Positions 33,837 to 42,268 of a stretch of DNA of 64,000 bases are shown here, piece by piece. Position 1 is the stretch's first letter; each line of letters begins with the position of its first letter. Location: the NCBI GenBank assembly GCA_045106985.1, contig JBGCFQ010000011.1, positions 248,001 through 312,000 on the forward strand, read 5' to 3'. Made by a program: the position numbers and the translations under genes. The notes under the pieces are model-generated. The model was given only the letters and a program-made list of their open reading frames with translations. It made no database searches and was not told the origin of the DNA. The stretch is from JAUIET01 sp045106985 (lineage in GTDB: Bacteria > Pseudomonadota > Gammaproteobacteria > Pseudomonadales > JAUIET01).

Positions 33837-35447
33837 CTAGGTTTCCTGGCTCGATACCCATTGTTCACGCAGAGCAAACTTTTGAATCTTGCCAGAGCCC
33901 GTCAATGGAAACTGTTCAACACGTTGCCAAACAGTCGGTGTTTTTTGTGCAGACAAATGCTCTCGACAATACTGATGCAATTCAGTGTCGCTTGCCGGTG
34001 AACTCGGGTCTGCGTCGCGAATAAAAGCACCAACAACCTCTCCGTAACGATTATCTGGCAAGCCCACTACCGCGATGTCAGCTATCTTTGGGTGTTCGAA
34101 AAGTAGTTCCTCTATTTCTCGCGGGTAAATATTTTCGCCGCCGCGAATAATCATATCTTTTAAGCGGCCTTCTACCGTGCAGTAGCCTCGAGCATCCATC
34201 TTGCATAAATCGCCACTGTGCAACCACCCCTCGTCATCTATCGCAGCCGCCGTTGCTTCTGGCATGTCGAAGTATTCAAGCATGACATGGTAACCACGCG
34301 TACAAAACTCCCCCGCCACACCAATCGGTAAAGTTTCACCACTCTCTACATCAATTATTTTTACCTCCACATTGGGTAAAGGTCGTCCCACTGTATTGGC
34401 TTTGTCTTCAATTGAATCTGTGCCTCGTGTCATCGTAGCCACCGGGGAACATTCTGTTTGCCCAAACACGATGGTAAAAGAAGCCTCAAGTGTTGATTCA
34501 AGCGTACGTACTAGCTCCGCAGGTACGGTGGACCCGCCGGACCCAACGCTGCTAATTGACGACAGATCTCTTTCCTTAAATGATGGATGCTCCAGCATGG
34601 CAATGAGCATGGTCGGCACGCCACCGACCGATTGACCGCGATATGTCTCATTCAGTTCCAATGCCAAGCCCGGGTCAAAGGATTCCATTAACACCAGGGT
34701 TCCTCTAAAAGCTACCGCACCAAGCACTGACAGAACACACCCACTTGTGTGGAACAATGGCGTCATCGAAACGGTCACACCCCCTTCTTTGTTTCCGTTA
34801 AGCCTTGCGGTTTGTGCTGCGTTGTTAACAATGCCCCGGTGATGCAACAACGCCCCTTTGGGGAATCCTGTGGTGCCTGAGGTGTACTGAATCATCACCG
34901 CCTCACCAGGCTTAACCTCAGGCAAGGTTTGGCCTGGATCCACCGGAGACTGCAAAAACTCTTGCCACTGATCAAAGCGAATAATCTCTCGCAATGCAGG
35001 ACACTCAGCTTTCACTGACTGCGCGGTTTCCAACATCAAATTGCCGCGATATTCTGGTAACACCAATAAGCCTACGGCACCCGATTGTTGCAAAATGTAT
35101 TGCAGCTCCTTGGCTTGCAAGGATGGGTTTACCGTAACCACAATCAAACCGGCATCAGCACAGGCAAATTGCGCCACTACCCACTCTGGCACATTGGGTG
35201 CCCAGATCGCAATCCGCTCTCCGGGTGCATAACGGCTTGCCAAAACCAAAGCCGCCTGATGCGACTCTTCATACAATTCTTTGTAGGTTCGCACGCGTCT
35301 ATCCATAGGATCCGCAGCGCCCGTAATTAACATTGGCCGGTCGGGCGTTTCAGCCACAGCTGCTCGCAAGGCATCACCGACTGTTAGTTCAAGAACTTCA
35401 GGGAGATCCTCTCCGCGACAATAGGATGTGGTAAGAACTCCGCTCAT
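33837..35447 (-). CDS. AMP-forming acyl-CoA synthetase (fatty-acid ligase type)
   Basis: This 536-residue protein is an adenylate-forming acyl-CoA ligase of the ANL superfamily, cytoplasmic and ATP-dependent. The P-loop YTSGTTGFPKGALL lies at about residues 188-201. VFGQTECSP corresponds to the A5 region, and GWLHSGDLCKMDARGYCTVEGRLKDMIIRGGENIYPREIEE is the A7-A8 core with the hinge Arg. The catalytic Lys is in TGSGKIQKFALRE near the end. The pattern is like long- or medium-chain fatty-acyl ligases. The substrate cannot be fixed. It converges on the xylA relic, and an alpha/beta hydrolase gene is divergent from it upstream. Confidence 0.9.
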   Translation of the reverse strand: MSGVLTTSYCRGEDLPEVLELTVGDALRAAVAETPDRPMLITGAADPMDRRVRTYKELYEESHQAALVLASRYAPGERIAIWAPNVPEWVVAQFACADAGLIVVTVNPSLQAKELQYILQQSGAVGLLVLPEYRGNLMLETAQSVKAECPALREIIRFDQWQEFLQSPVDPGQTLPEVKPGEAVMIQYTSGTTGFPKGALLHHRGIVNNAAQTARLNGNKEGGVTVSMTPLFHTSGCVLSVLGAVAFRGTLVLMESFDPGLALELNETYRGQSVGGVPTMLIAMLEHPSFKERDLSSISSVGSGGSTVPAELVRTLESTLEASFTIVFGQTECSPVATMTRGTDSIEDKANTVGRPLPNVEVKIIDVESGETLPIGVAGEFCTRGYHVMLEYFDMPEATAAAIDDEGWLHSGDLCKMDARGYCTVEGRLKDMIIRGGENIYPREIEELLFEHPKIADIAVVGLPDNRYGEVVGAFIRDADPSSPASDTELHQYCREHLSAQKTPTVWQRVEQFPLTGSGKIQKFALREQWVSSQET

Positions 35448-35591
35448 GCTTTTACCTGTTTTAGTTATATTTCGGCTGGTACCGCACTTACCAGGATACG
35501 ATATTGCCAGTGTATACTGCAGCCTTGCAACACCCTATAGCTATCGCGGTGAACCATTCTTAAGAATCACTAATTGAAGGGCATACACTTG

Positions 35592-36614
35592 ATGCGTTTA
35601 CTACTTGCTTTTATCCTTGGTTCGGCGATTACCAGCGCCTATTTCTTTGTTAAGCCGATGCTCAGCGACCCTCCAGCATCAGAGCACGCGAGTGCGGCGG
35701 CGATACTGGCCGCTAGCTCAATGAGAACACAGCTCGCTCCCTATATCACTGACCTGATGACGGGTGATATCGATACGCGTCGTTCCATATTGGATGAACA
35801 CTTCTACGGGCCAAAAATTAAAACAGCGCGAGCCTTGTACGCTGTAAGCGAAACAGTTAAAGAAATTGATGGTGTATATACAGAAATATTCGAGCCTTCT
35901 GCTGGCGTAAGTGCTGAAAAACAAAATAGAGTGCTGATAAACCTTCACGGCGGCGGTTTTGCAATGGGAGCCCGCACGGAAGGCCGATTAGAGTCCATTC
36001 CTGTTGCTAGCGTTAGCGGTCTGCGCGTAATCAGCATCGATTACCGTCAAGGACCAGAACACCAGTTCCCTGCAGCCAGCGAGGATGTAGCAAAGGTTTA
36101 CCAGCACCTTTTGAAGACTTACAAGGCTGAAAATATTGGAATCTTTGGCTGCTCAGCCGGAGGACTACTCACTGCGCAAGCCATTGCCTGGTTCGACAAA
36201 CATGACGTACCCCAGCCAGGAGCTATAGGTATTTTCTGCTCGGGCGCGGGACGCTTTGGAACAGGCGACGCCGCAATAGTGGCCGATGTGTTAGGTACCA
36301 AGCTCGGCGACGGAGAGGAAATGGCCTACTTTAAAAACGCCAGCTGGGATGATCCCTTAGTGGCTCCGCAACAACATCCAGTTCTGTTGGGGAAATTTCC
36401 CGCTACGCTCATCATCACCAGTACTCGCGATTTAGCTTTGAGTTCAGCTTTGGTAACTCACCAGAGGCTGATCGCCGCGGGAGTTGACGCACAACTCCAT
36501 GTGTATGAGGGCCTGGGACATTACTTTTTCGCCGACACAGAATTAGATGAGTCAAAACAGGTGTTTGCAGTAATAGCACAGTTTTTTAATAAGCATTTAG
36601 TTAACAGACTATAG
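35592..36614 (+). CDS. alpha/beta hydrolase, HSL-like esterase, exported
   Basis: This 340-residue protein has an N-terminal hydrophobic segment (MRLLLAFILGSAITSAYFF) that acts as signal or anchor. The hydrolase domain has HGGGFAMG, the oxyanion motif of hormone-sensitive-lipase-type esterases, the nucleophile elbow GCSAGG, an Asp in TSTRDLALS and the catalytic His in GLGHYFF. It should hydrolyse short or medium esters in the periplasm or at the membrane. I take ATG 35592 as start with GAAGGG upstream. TTG codons at 35589 and 35574 are alternatives. It is divergent from the acyl-CoA ligase, a pairing that makes sense for fatty-ester use (inference). Confidence 0.87.
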   Translation: MRLLLAFILGSAITSAYFFVKPMLSDPPASEHASAAAILAASSMRTQLAPYITDLMTGDIDTRRSILDEHFYGPKIKTARALYAVSETVKEIDGVYTEIFEPSAGVSAEKQNRVLINLHGGGFAMGARTEGRLESIPVASVSGLRVISIDYRQGPEHQFPAASEDVAKVYQHLLKTYKAENIGIFGCSAGGLLTAQAIAWFDKHDVPQPGAIGIFCSGAGRFGTGDAAIVADVLGTKLGDGEEMAYFKNASWDDPLVAPQQHPVLLGKFPATLIITSTRDLALSSALVTHQRLIAAGVDAQLHVYEGLGHYFFADTELDESKQVFAVIAQFFNKHLVNRL

Positions 36615-36646
36615 CGCCTAATCAGTGCACTGATAACTTTAGCCGA

Positions 36647-37054
36647 TCATTTGGCTAGATGAATAACCACGTTTCTGGAACCTTGGTAGTAGCGATGCTC
36701 CCACAAGTAAACACCCTGCCAGGTTCCAAGCGCTAATTGGCCATTCACTATGGGAATCGATACCGAGGTGGATGTGAGCGCTGCTTTGATATGCGCTGGC
36801 ATATCATCTGGCCCTTCAAGCACATGGGTAAATAATGGGTCATTTTCTGGCACCAGTCGATTCAACCAATTTTCTAAATCTACTCTTGCGGAATCGTCGT
36901 AATTTTCCTGCACCAACAAACTAGCCGACGTGTGCTGTATAAACAAAGTGCACAGGCCTTCGCCAATACCAGCATCTGTTAAAGCATGAGTAAGTTGCCG
37001 GGTAAAGCTGTGTAAGCCCTGCCCGTTCACCGGCACTTCAAGCGTTACAATCAC
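36647..37054 (-). CDS. yjbQ: YjbQ (UPF0047) family protein
   Basis: This 135-residue protein is of the YjbQ/UPF0047 family, small homotrimeric cytoplasmic proteins for which a thiamin phosphate synthase-like activity has been described in some members. Motifs are LCTLFIQHTSASLLVQEN, with the His-Thr-Ser active-site loop, EGPDDMPAHIKAAL and LGTWQGVYLWEHR. I start it at the GTG at 37054-37052, which overlaps the TGA of the AbgT gene in a GTGA junction, because family members begin close to this point. An ATG at 37120 would add 22 residues of unrelated sequence from the overlapping gene. It is the second gene of a two-gene unit. Confidence 0.87.
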   Translation of the reverse strand: MIVTLEVPVNGQGLHSFTRQLTHALTDAGIGEGLCTLFIQHTSASLLVQENYDDSARVDLENWLNRLVPENDPLFTHVLEGPDDMPAHIKAALTSTSVSIPIVNGQLALGTWQGVYLWEHRYYQGSRNVVIHLAK

Positions 37055-38664
37055 CTCGCTGTCGGCAGCTGGTAGCCAACAGCAGCATCTGGGCCAAGAG
37101 GCCAACCCAAGTACACCCAAGCAATCATCAGTGCCACACCGCTAATCAACAGCCAAATCGAGTACGGAATCATCATCGCGGTCAAACTCCCCAAGCCAAA
37201 GTCTTCTTTCCAGCGCTGAGCAAAAACCAGTATCAATGGAAAGTAAACCATTAACGGCGTAATGATATTTGTCGCGCTGTCGCCCACTCGGTAGGCCGCT
37301 GTTGCACCTTCTGGGCTAACGCCCAACAACATAAGCATTGGTACTAGCACTGGTGCCATCAAAGCCCACTTGGCTGAGGCAGACCCTATAAACAGATTTA
37401 GCAGACCTGAAAACAAAACAATAAGACCAAGAACCATGGGCAATGGTAACCCCGTCGACTTAATCGCGGCCGCGCCGTGAACAGCAGAAATCAGCCCGAG
37501 GTTTGACCAGTTGAACATCGCCACAAAATGCGCTGCGGCAAAGGCCAAGACTAGGTAGTAACCTAGCGTTTTCATTGACTCTGCCATCATATCGACCAAG
37601 TCTCGGTGGTTGTTAATGGTTTTAGCCGCGCGACCGTATGCCCAACCAGAGGCAAGAAACAGTACAAAAAACCCCGCCACTAACGACTTATAAAACGGCC
37701 TATAAGTTGTATGCACTGAACAACTGCCGGCCTCAATGGTTCCCGGTGCACATGCTTCTTCATTAATAAGTGGAGTATTTGGTCCCAAGGTCATTAATGT
37801 CCATAGGCCAACAACCGCCAGAGCTGCCCAACCGGCCCAACGCAAACCTTTACTTTGATCAGCCGATAGCTGTCTATCTGACGTGTCATCGCCGTAGGCC
37901 TCAAGGTCCGCCGCAGCGGGCTGCCATTTGCCTAGACCAGGCTCAATAATCTTGTCTGTTACATACCAGATGATCGGCAGATACAAGAATGTCATTGCAA
38001 AAATGAAGTACGCATTGCCGGCAATATTGCTGTTCCATGTTGGATCTAGCGCACTTGCCATCACCGCTTCTTCAGTGATGCCAAACAGTAAGGCATCCAG
38101 TTGCCCTGGACTAATATTCGCCGAAAACCCTCCAGAAACACCCGCAAAAGCAGCCGCTATTCCAGCGAGGGGATGACGACCGGCCGCCGCGAAAAGTACT
38201 CCCGCTAAGGGAATAAGCACTACATACCCGGCATCCGCCGCGTGGTTACCTACCATCGCTACCAAAGCGACTACCGGCGTTAATAAAGATGTTGGTGCAC
38301 TTCGTACAGCGGCACTCATCGCAGCCGCAAACAAACCACAGCGCTCAGCAACTCCCGCTCCCAACATAACCACTAACACATAGCCCAAAGGGTGAAAATG
38401 CGTGAACGTTTTTGGCATTTCAACCCACAAGCGCTGAATATTTTCTGCACTTAGTAGACTGGCAGCATAGATTAGGACCGGCTGCCCTGCTTCATCAAGC
38501 TTTGTCGGGTGCACAGCAGATAAGCCCAGCATATGCACAACAACGGATACCACTATCAGAACGATTGTGAGATATAGGAATATGAAGACAGGATCGGGCA
38601 GTTTATTCCCGGTCCGTTCTATCCAGGCCAAAAAGCCATTCATTTGTGGCTGATTATTATTCAT
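37051..38664 (-). CDS. AbgT-family transporter
   Basis: This 537-residue inner-membrane protein belongs to the AbgT family, which exports sulfonamides or imports p-aminobenzoyl-glutamate. It has about 11-13 predicted hydrophobic helices. Hallmark parts include PDPVFIFLYLTIVLIV in the first helix, HFHPLGYVLVVMLGAGVAER, NHAADAGYVVLIPLAG and GSASAKWALMAPVLVPMLM near the end. The length is that of AbgT and MtrF. It overlaps yjbQ by four bases and lies upstream of it, so the two are translationally coupled. The sulfatase gene is divergent. Whether it imports or exports, and which compound, cannot be read from the sequence. Confidence 0.92.
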   Translation of the reverse strand: MNNNQPQMNGFLAWIERTGNKLPDPVFIFLYLTIVLIVVSVVVHMLGLSAVHPTKLDEAGQPVLIYAASLLSAENIQRLWVEMPKTFTHFHPLGYVLVVMLGAGVAERCGLFAAAMSAAVRSAPTSLLTPVVALVAMVGNHAADAGYVVLIPLAGVLFAAAGRHPLAGIAAAFAGVSGGFSANISPGQLDALLFGITEEAVMASALDPTWNSNIAGNAYFIFAMTFLYLPIIWYVTDKIIEPGLGKWQPAAADLEAYGDDTSDRQLSADQSKGLRWAGWAALAVVGLWTLMTLGPNTPLINEEACAPGTIEAGSCSVHTTYRPFYKSLVAGFFVLFLASGWAYGRAAKTINNHRDLVDMMAESMKTLGYYLVLAFAAAHFVAMFNWSNLGLISAVHGAAAIKSTGLPLPMVLGLIVLFSGLLNLFIGSASAKWALMAPVLVPMLMLLGVSPEGATAAYRVGDSATNIITPLMVYFPLILVFAQRWKEDFGLGSLTAMMIPYSIWLLISGVALMIAWVYLGWPLGPDAAVGYQLPTAR

Positions 38665-38756
38665 ATATTGTTTCCAAACTATGTAATGCGTAACTTATCG
38701 TCAGCGCCATGATCGCCTAGACTACGCCCGTTACACCCAACTTTACCATAATAGCC

Positions 38757-40463
38757 ATGATACGAAGCCACAGAATAATGGCAGCACTGCGGATGATAGG
38801 CCTGCTATTGCTAAGCAATGAGGCTATAGCCGACGCGCGTCCGAACATTGTGCTGATGATGGCCGAAGACTTGAGTTCAAGAATTGGCGCTTTTGGTGAC
38901 TCAGTCGCTGTTACGCCCAACATAGACCGCTTGGCTAATGAAGGTGTTCGATACACTAACGTTTTCACGACAGCTGGGGTGTGCGCCCCGAGCCGCGCGG
39001 CCACCATTATGGGAGCTCATGCCATTTCATTTGGCGCGCAACACATGCGCACATCCGGAAAGAACTACAAAACAGTTCCTCCGCCTGATATGAAAGCGTA
39101 TCCGGAACTGCTTCGTAAACAAGGTTATTACACGCTGACCGATGGAAAACTCGACTATCAGTTTTCGGGCACTATGTCGGGTAGCGGTCCTTTTACAATT
39201 TGGGACAAGGAAGGCCGGAAAGTAGGAATAAAGGACGCACCGATACACCAACCTTTTTTCGCTCAGCTGAATTTTATGGTCACCCATGAGAGCGGAATCT
39301 TTCCGCCGCTAGGCAATTGGCCACACAGCATCACACATTTTATTATGCAAGTGCTTAGGCCCTTTATGGGGCGAACCAGCAAACCAGTCGAATCCATTAA
39401 CGCTGAGAATATAAGTATTGAGCCGTACTATCCTGATACGCCTACTGTGCGGCAGGACATTCTGCGCCATTATCACAACATCACAGCTATGGACGCAGAG
39501 GTAGGAAGTGTTCTCAGCTATTTGAGCGAAACTGGCCTGGATGACAACACCATTGTCATATGGACCACTGACCACGGCGACGGCTTACCTCGCGCAAAGC
39601 GTGAGCTTTATGACAGCGGAATCAAGGTGCCAATGATTATTCGCTGGCCAGAGAGGTTTAGACCTCGCCACATTATGCCAGGATCGATGGATTCTCAGCT
39701 AATCAGCTTTGTTGATTTAGCACCAACGATAATGGCAATGGCGCAGATACAACCGACTGTAAAAAATAGCCATACTGGCGAAAAAAGTAGTAGCCGTTCT
39801 GAAGGGCGGTTTCAGGGACGGGATATTATTGGCGCTACTGCTAAGCGCCATTATGTGTTTGCATCTCGTGATCGAATTGATGAAGTACCTGATCGCCAGC
39901 GCGCCATTCGCGATGCACGGTTCAAATACATACGTAGCTATCACCCAAATCAGGAAGGCGGCCACCGGTTGAACTTTCGCGAGAATATTCCGATGGTTCG
40001 CGAGATGTTTGAACTTCTGTTAGCAGGAAAGCTCAATAAAGACCAACAACTCTGGTTTCAGGCCCCAGGGGAAGAGCGACTATTCGATTTAAAGAACGAT
40101 CCACATGAGCTCCGCAACATTGTTGAAGACCCAGATTATAAAGCTGATTTAGTGCGCCTGAGGACAGCTCTGGACGAGAGACTTAGCGAGATTGGTGACC
40201 TCAGCGGCCAAAGTGAGAACGAGATGAGAGATTCGTTTCTTGTAAGCGGAGAACAAGGACTGACCGCGGCTCCCAAGCTTTCAGTAGATGATGCGGCTGT
40301 GACGCTCACTAGCATTGATAGTGCTTCGATCGGCTACCGTATAAATAGTGGTGACTGGCAACTATATACCCAAGCATTGATGTTACAAGAGGATGATAAG
40401 TTAGATGCTAAAGCTCAGAGATACGGTTGGCTGGAAAGCAAGATTGTAAGCTGGGAATATTGA
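38757..40463 (+). CDS. exported sulfatase
   Basis: This 568-residue protein is a type I formylglycine-dependent sulfatase. After a signal peptide (about residues 1-26, ending near IADA) the domain starts PNIVLMMAEDLSSRIGAFG with metal-binding Asp. CAPSRAATIMGAH holds the C-x-P-S-R motif whose Cys becomes formylglycine. TTDHGDG is the late Asp-His metal motif. Such enzymes remove sulfate from algal or other polysaccharides or small esters in the periplasm. The maturation enzyme is not in the window, so it must be elsewhere. No transporter for carbohydrates is adjacent. It is divergent from AbgT and stands alone. Its start at 38757 lacks a clear ribosome binding site, and 38778 is an alternative. 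Confidence 0.9.
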   Translation: MIRSHRIMAALRMIGLLLLSNEAIADARPNIVLMMAEDLSSRIGAFGDSVAVTPNIDRLANEGVRYTNVFTTAGVCAPSRAATIMGAHAISFGAQHMRTSGKNYKTVPPPDMKAYPELLRKQGYYTLTDGKLDYQFSGTMSGSGPFTIWDKEGRKVGIKDAPIHQPFFAQLNFMVTHESGIFPPLGNWPHSITHFIMQVLRPFMGRTSKPVESINAENISIEPYYPDTPTVRQDILRHYHNITAMDAEVGSVLSYLSETGLDDNTIVIWTTDHGDGLPRAKRELYDSGIKVPMIIRWPERFRPRHIMPGSMDSQLISFVDLAPTIMAMAQIQPTVKNSHTGEKSSSRSEGRFQGRDIIGATAKRHYVFASRDRIDEVPDRQRAIRDARFKYIRSYHPNQEGGHRLNFRENIPMVREMFELLLAGKLNKDQQLWFQAPGEERLFDLKNDPHELRNIVEDPDYKADLVRLRTALDERLSEIGDLSGQSENEMRDSFLVSGEQGLTAAPKLSVDDAAVTLTSIDSASIGYRINSGDWQLYTQALMLQEDDKLDAKAQRYGWLESKIVSWEY

Positions 40464-40585
40464 GTCTAAACCAAGTCACACAGCTCATGCTCTTACTGGC
40501 ATTTTCGCTGTGCGACTTAGAACTAGCTACAAAGGCAATCAGCGACGAAATCCATCATTAGTTATCTGACCGGTTGACTTGAAAT

Positions 40586-41131
40586 TTACAAGGTTAATGC
40601 AAATTCAGCTTTAGAGCGCTTCTCTAGTACGCCAATGTTGCGCTCAGAAGTTTTAGCAAACTCTTTACTCTTGCGCTGCGCAGTTGTGAAATATTCCAAG
40701 GCTTCTTCCCGCCTGCCTTGCAGTGCGCGCAAAACACCCAAATTGTTGGAGGCCGTGGCCTCTTTCTTCTTTGTGTCTGCGTACTGCCATGGTGCGGAAC
40801 TACGGCCTACGATGCTTATATGCTTGGCTTTCTGACAATGTTTTTCTGCTTCTGCATAGTCGCCAATAGAAGTGTGCGCCACGCAAAGATTAGTACTTTG
40901 CATATACCTGAATCGTGGGAGAGTTATTGTATCCAGTTTTTTTATCGCCTGCGCATAATCACCTGACGTAATATGACTGGCTGCCAAAGTACCTTTAAAA
41001 AACTTCAGTTCGAATTTTTCTGCCGTAATTTCATCTGTGCTTGCATAGTTAGCACCTGAGAAGCCAAAAGCTCCTGCGATACATAAACTAACCAAGGTTG
41101 CTTTTCTAGTATTCTTGAGCTGGATTTTCAT
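40586..41131 (-). CDS. exported TPR-like small protein, function unknown
   Basis: This 181-residue protein has a signal peptide (KATLVSLCIAGAFGFSGANYAS, cleavage about residue 30) followed by three short helix pairs that read like tetratricopeptide repeats: SGDYAQAIKKL, IGDYAEAEKHC and QGRREEALEYF, each ending in A/L/F at repeat positions. Such a fold binds other proteins, and the partner is unknown. GGAA lies 7 bases ahead of the ATG. It lies alone between the sulfatase (convergent) and the LysR gene (same strand), and it does not match any named family that I recognise. Confidence 0.65.
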   Translation of the reverse strand: MKIQLKNTRKATLVSLCIAGAFGFSGANYASTDEITAEKFELKFFKGTLAASHITSGDYAQAIKKLDTITLPRFRYMQSTNLCVAHTSIGDYAEAEKHCQKAKHISIVGRSSAPWQYADTKKKEATASNNLGVLRALQGRREEALEYFTTAQRKSKEFAKTSERNIGVLEKRSKAEFALTL

Positions 41132-41259
41132 GTTACCGTTCCTTGTGTCGATAGATTGATTTTGTGTTCCTGCCGATATTGCTAGGGCACGGGTATTAAT
41201 CTATAGGTGGAACCGCTTTGTAACAAACGCAAATAACTTGACCTTGAAGTGAAAAAATC

Positions 41260-42156
41260 TCACCTGTACTCGCTAAATTCATTGAGTATCCAATTGCTGA
41301 ACAGCTGAACCTCAGTACGAATCTCGTCCTCTTCTCTATAGGCTAGAATGTATTGATCCGGGGTTTTCAACTCGTATTCTGACAAACGCTGTAACTTGCC
41401 TGAATGAAACCAGCTCTCGCTTAACGGCAAAGGAACCAGTGCTACTCCCAAACCTTGTTCCGCTGCTCTGGCAACAGAAATCATAGTTTCCAGGCGAATG
41501 CTATTGGTTTTGGTGTCAACTTCTATGCCTGATGCACGTGACCAGTCGCGCCAGGCATTAGGCCGCTTGGAGTGAACAATTAGAGGCAAGCCCTGCGTCA
41601 CAGCTAATTTTCCTCGGTGCCGTTGATCGGCTAAGTGCGGTGCGCATGCCGGCACTAATCGCAGTTTAAATAGTATGTTAGTTTTTAACTCGGCGGGTAA
41701 TTTTCGAAACAGGCGAATAGAGACATCCGCTTGGGCAGGGTGTTTTTCGGCTGTCTGATCTTCAGTATCGATACTGATGCTGATACTGGGGTTTTGGCTT
41801 AGGAAACTGTTTAGCCTGGGCAGCAATATCTCAGTTGCGAAAAAAGGTTGCACACTAATGCGCAAGCTACAGAGTGTGTATAGCGCTCGAAACTGCCCTG
41901 TAACATCATCTAGCTGAGCGATAAGATGCTCACACTCTTGCAATAAAGTGTTACCTGCTTCCGTAAGGCGAGGCACACGAGTATTGCGATCGAAAAGTTT
42001 TACCGACAGCTCTTCTTCCAGGCTCCTAACTTGATGACTTATGGCCGAAGGTGTAAGGAATAGCTCCTCAGCGGCGAGCCGAAAGCTCTCATGTTTTGCA
42101 ACAATGCAGAACGTGCGCAAGCCTCTGAGAGAAACTCTGCTTTTTACCATCCGCAT
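41260..42156 (-). CDS. LysR-family transcriptional regulator
   Basis: This 298-residue protein has the LysR layout: a winged helix-turn-helix in residues 8-70 (LRTFCIVAKHESFRLAAEELFLTPSAISHQVRSLEEELSVKLFDR) and a periplasmic-binding-fold effector domain at about 95-295. The helix SFRLAAEELFLTPSAISHQV places it in the GcvA-like branch. It lies 112 bases downstream of glnN on the same strand, so it may be co-transcribed with it or have its own promoter in the gap. The effector and target genes are unknown. glnN is a natural candidate because of proximity. Confidence 0.88.
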   Translation of the reverse strand: MRMVKSRVSLRGLRTFCIVAKHESFRLAAEELFLTPSAISHQVRSLEEELSVKLFDRNTRVPRLTEAGNTLLQECEHLIAQLDDVTGQFRALYTLCSLRISVQPFFATEILLPRLNSFLSQNPSISISIDTEDQTAEKHPAQADVSIRLFRKLPAELKTNILFKLRLVPACAPHLADQRHRGKLAVTQGLPLIVHSKRPNAWRDWSRASGIEVDTKTNSIRLETMISVARAAEQGLGVALVPLPLSESWFHSGKLQRLSEYELKTPDQYILAYREEDEIRTEVQLFSNWILNEFSEYR

Positions 42157-42268
42157 AAAGTGTTACTGAATTCCTGCCCGTGCCGGGGTGCTGGGGTAAA
42201 GTTAAGAGGAAGTGGCCACGCTTTTACGCGGCCGCTCCCGGTTGTCATTTGTGCTTTGTTACGGCCAA

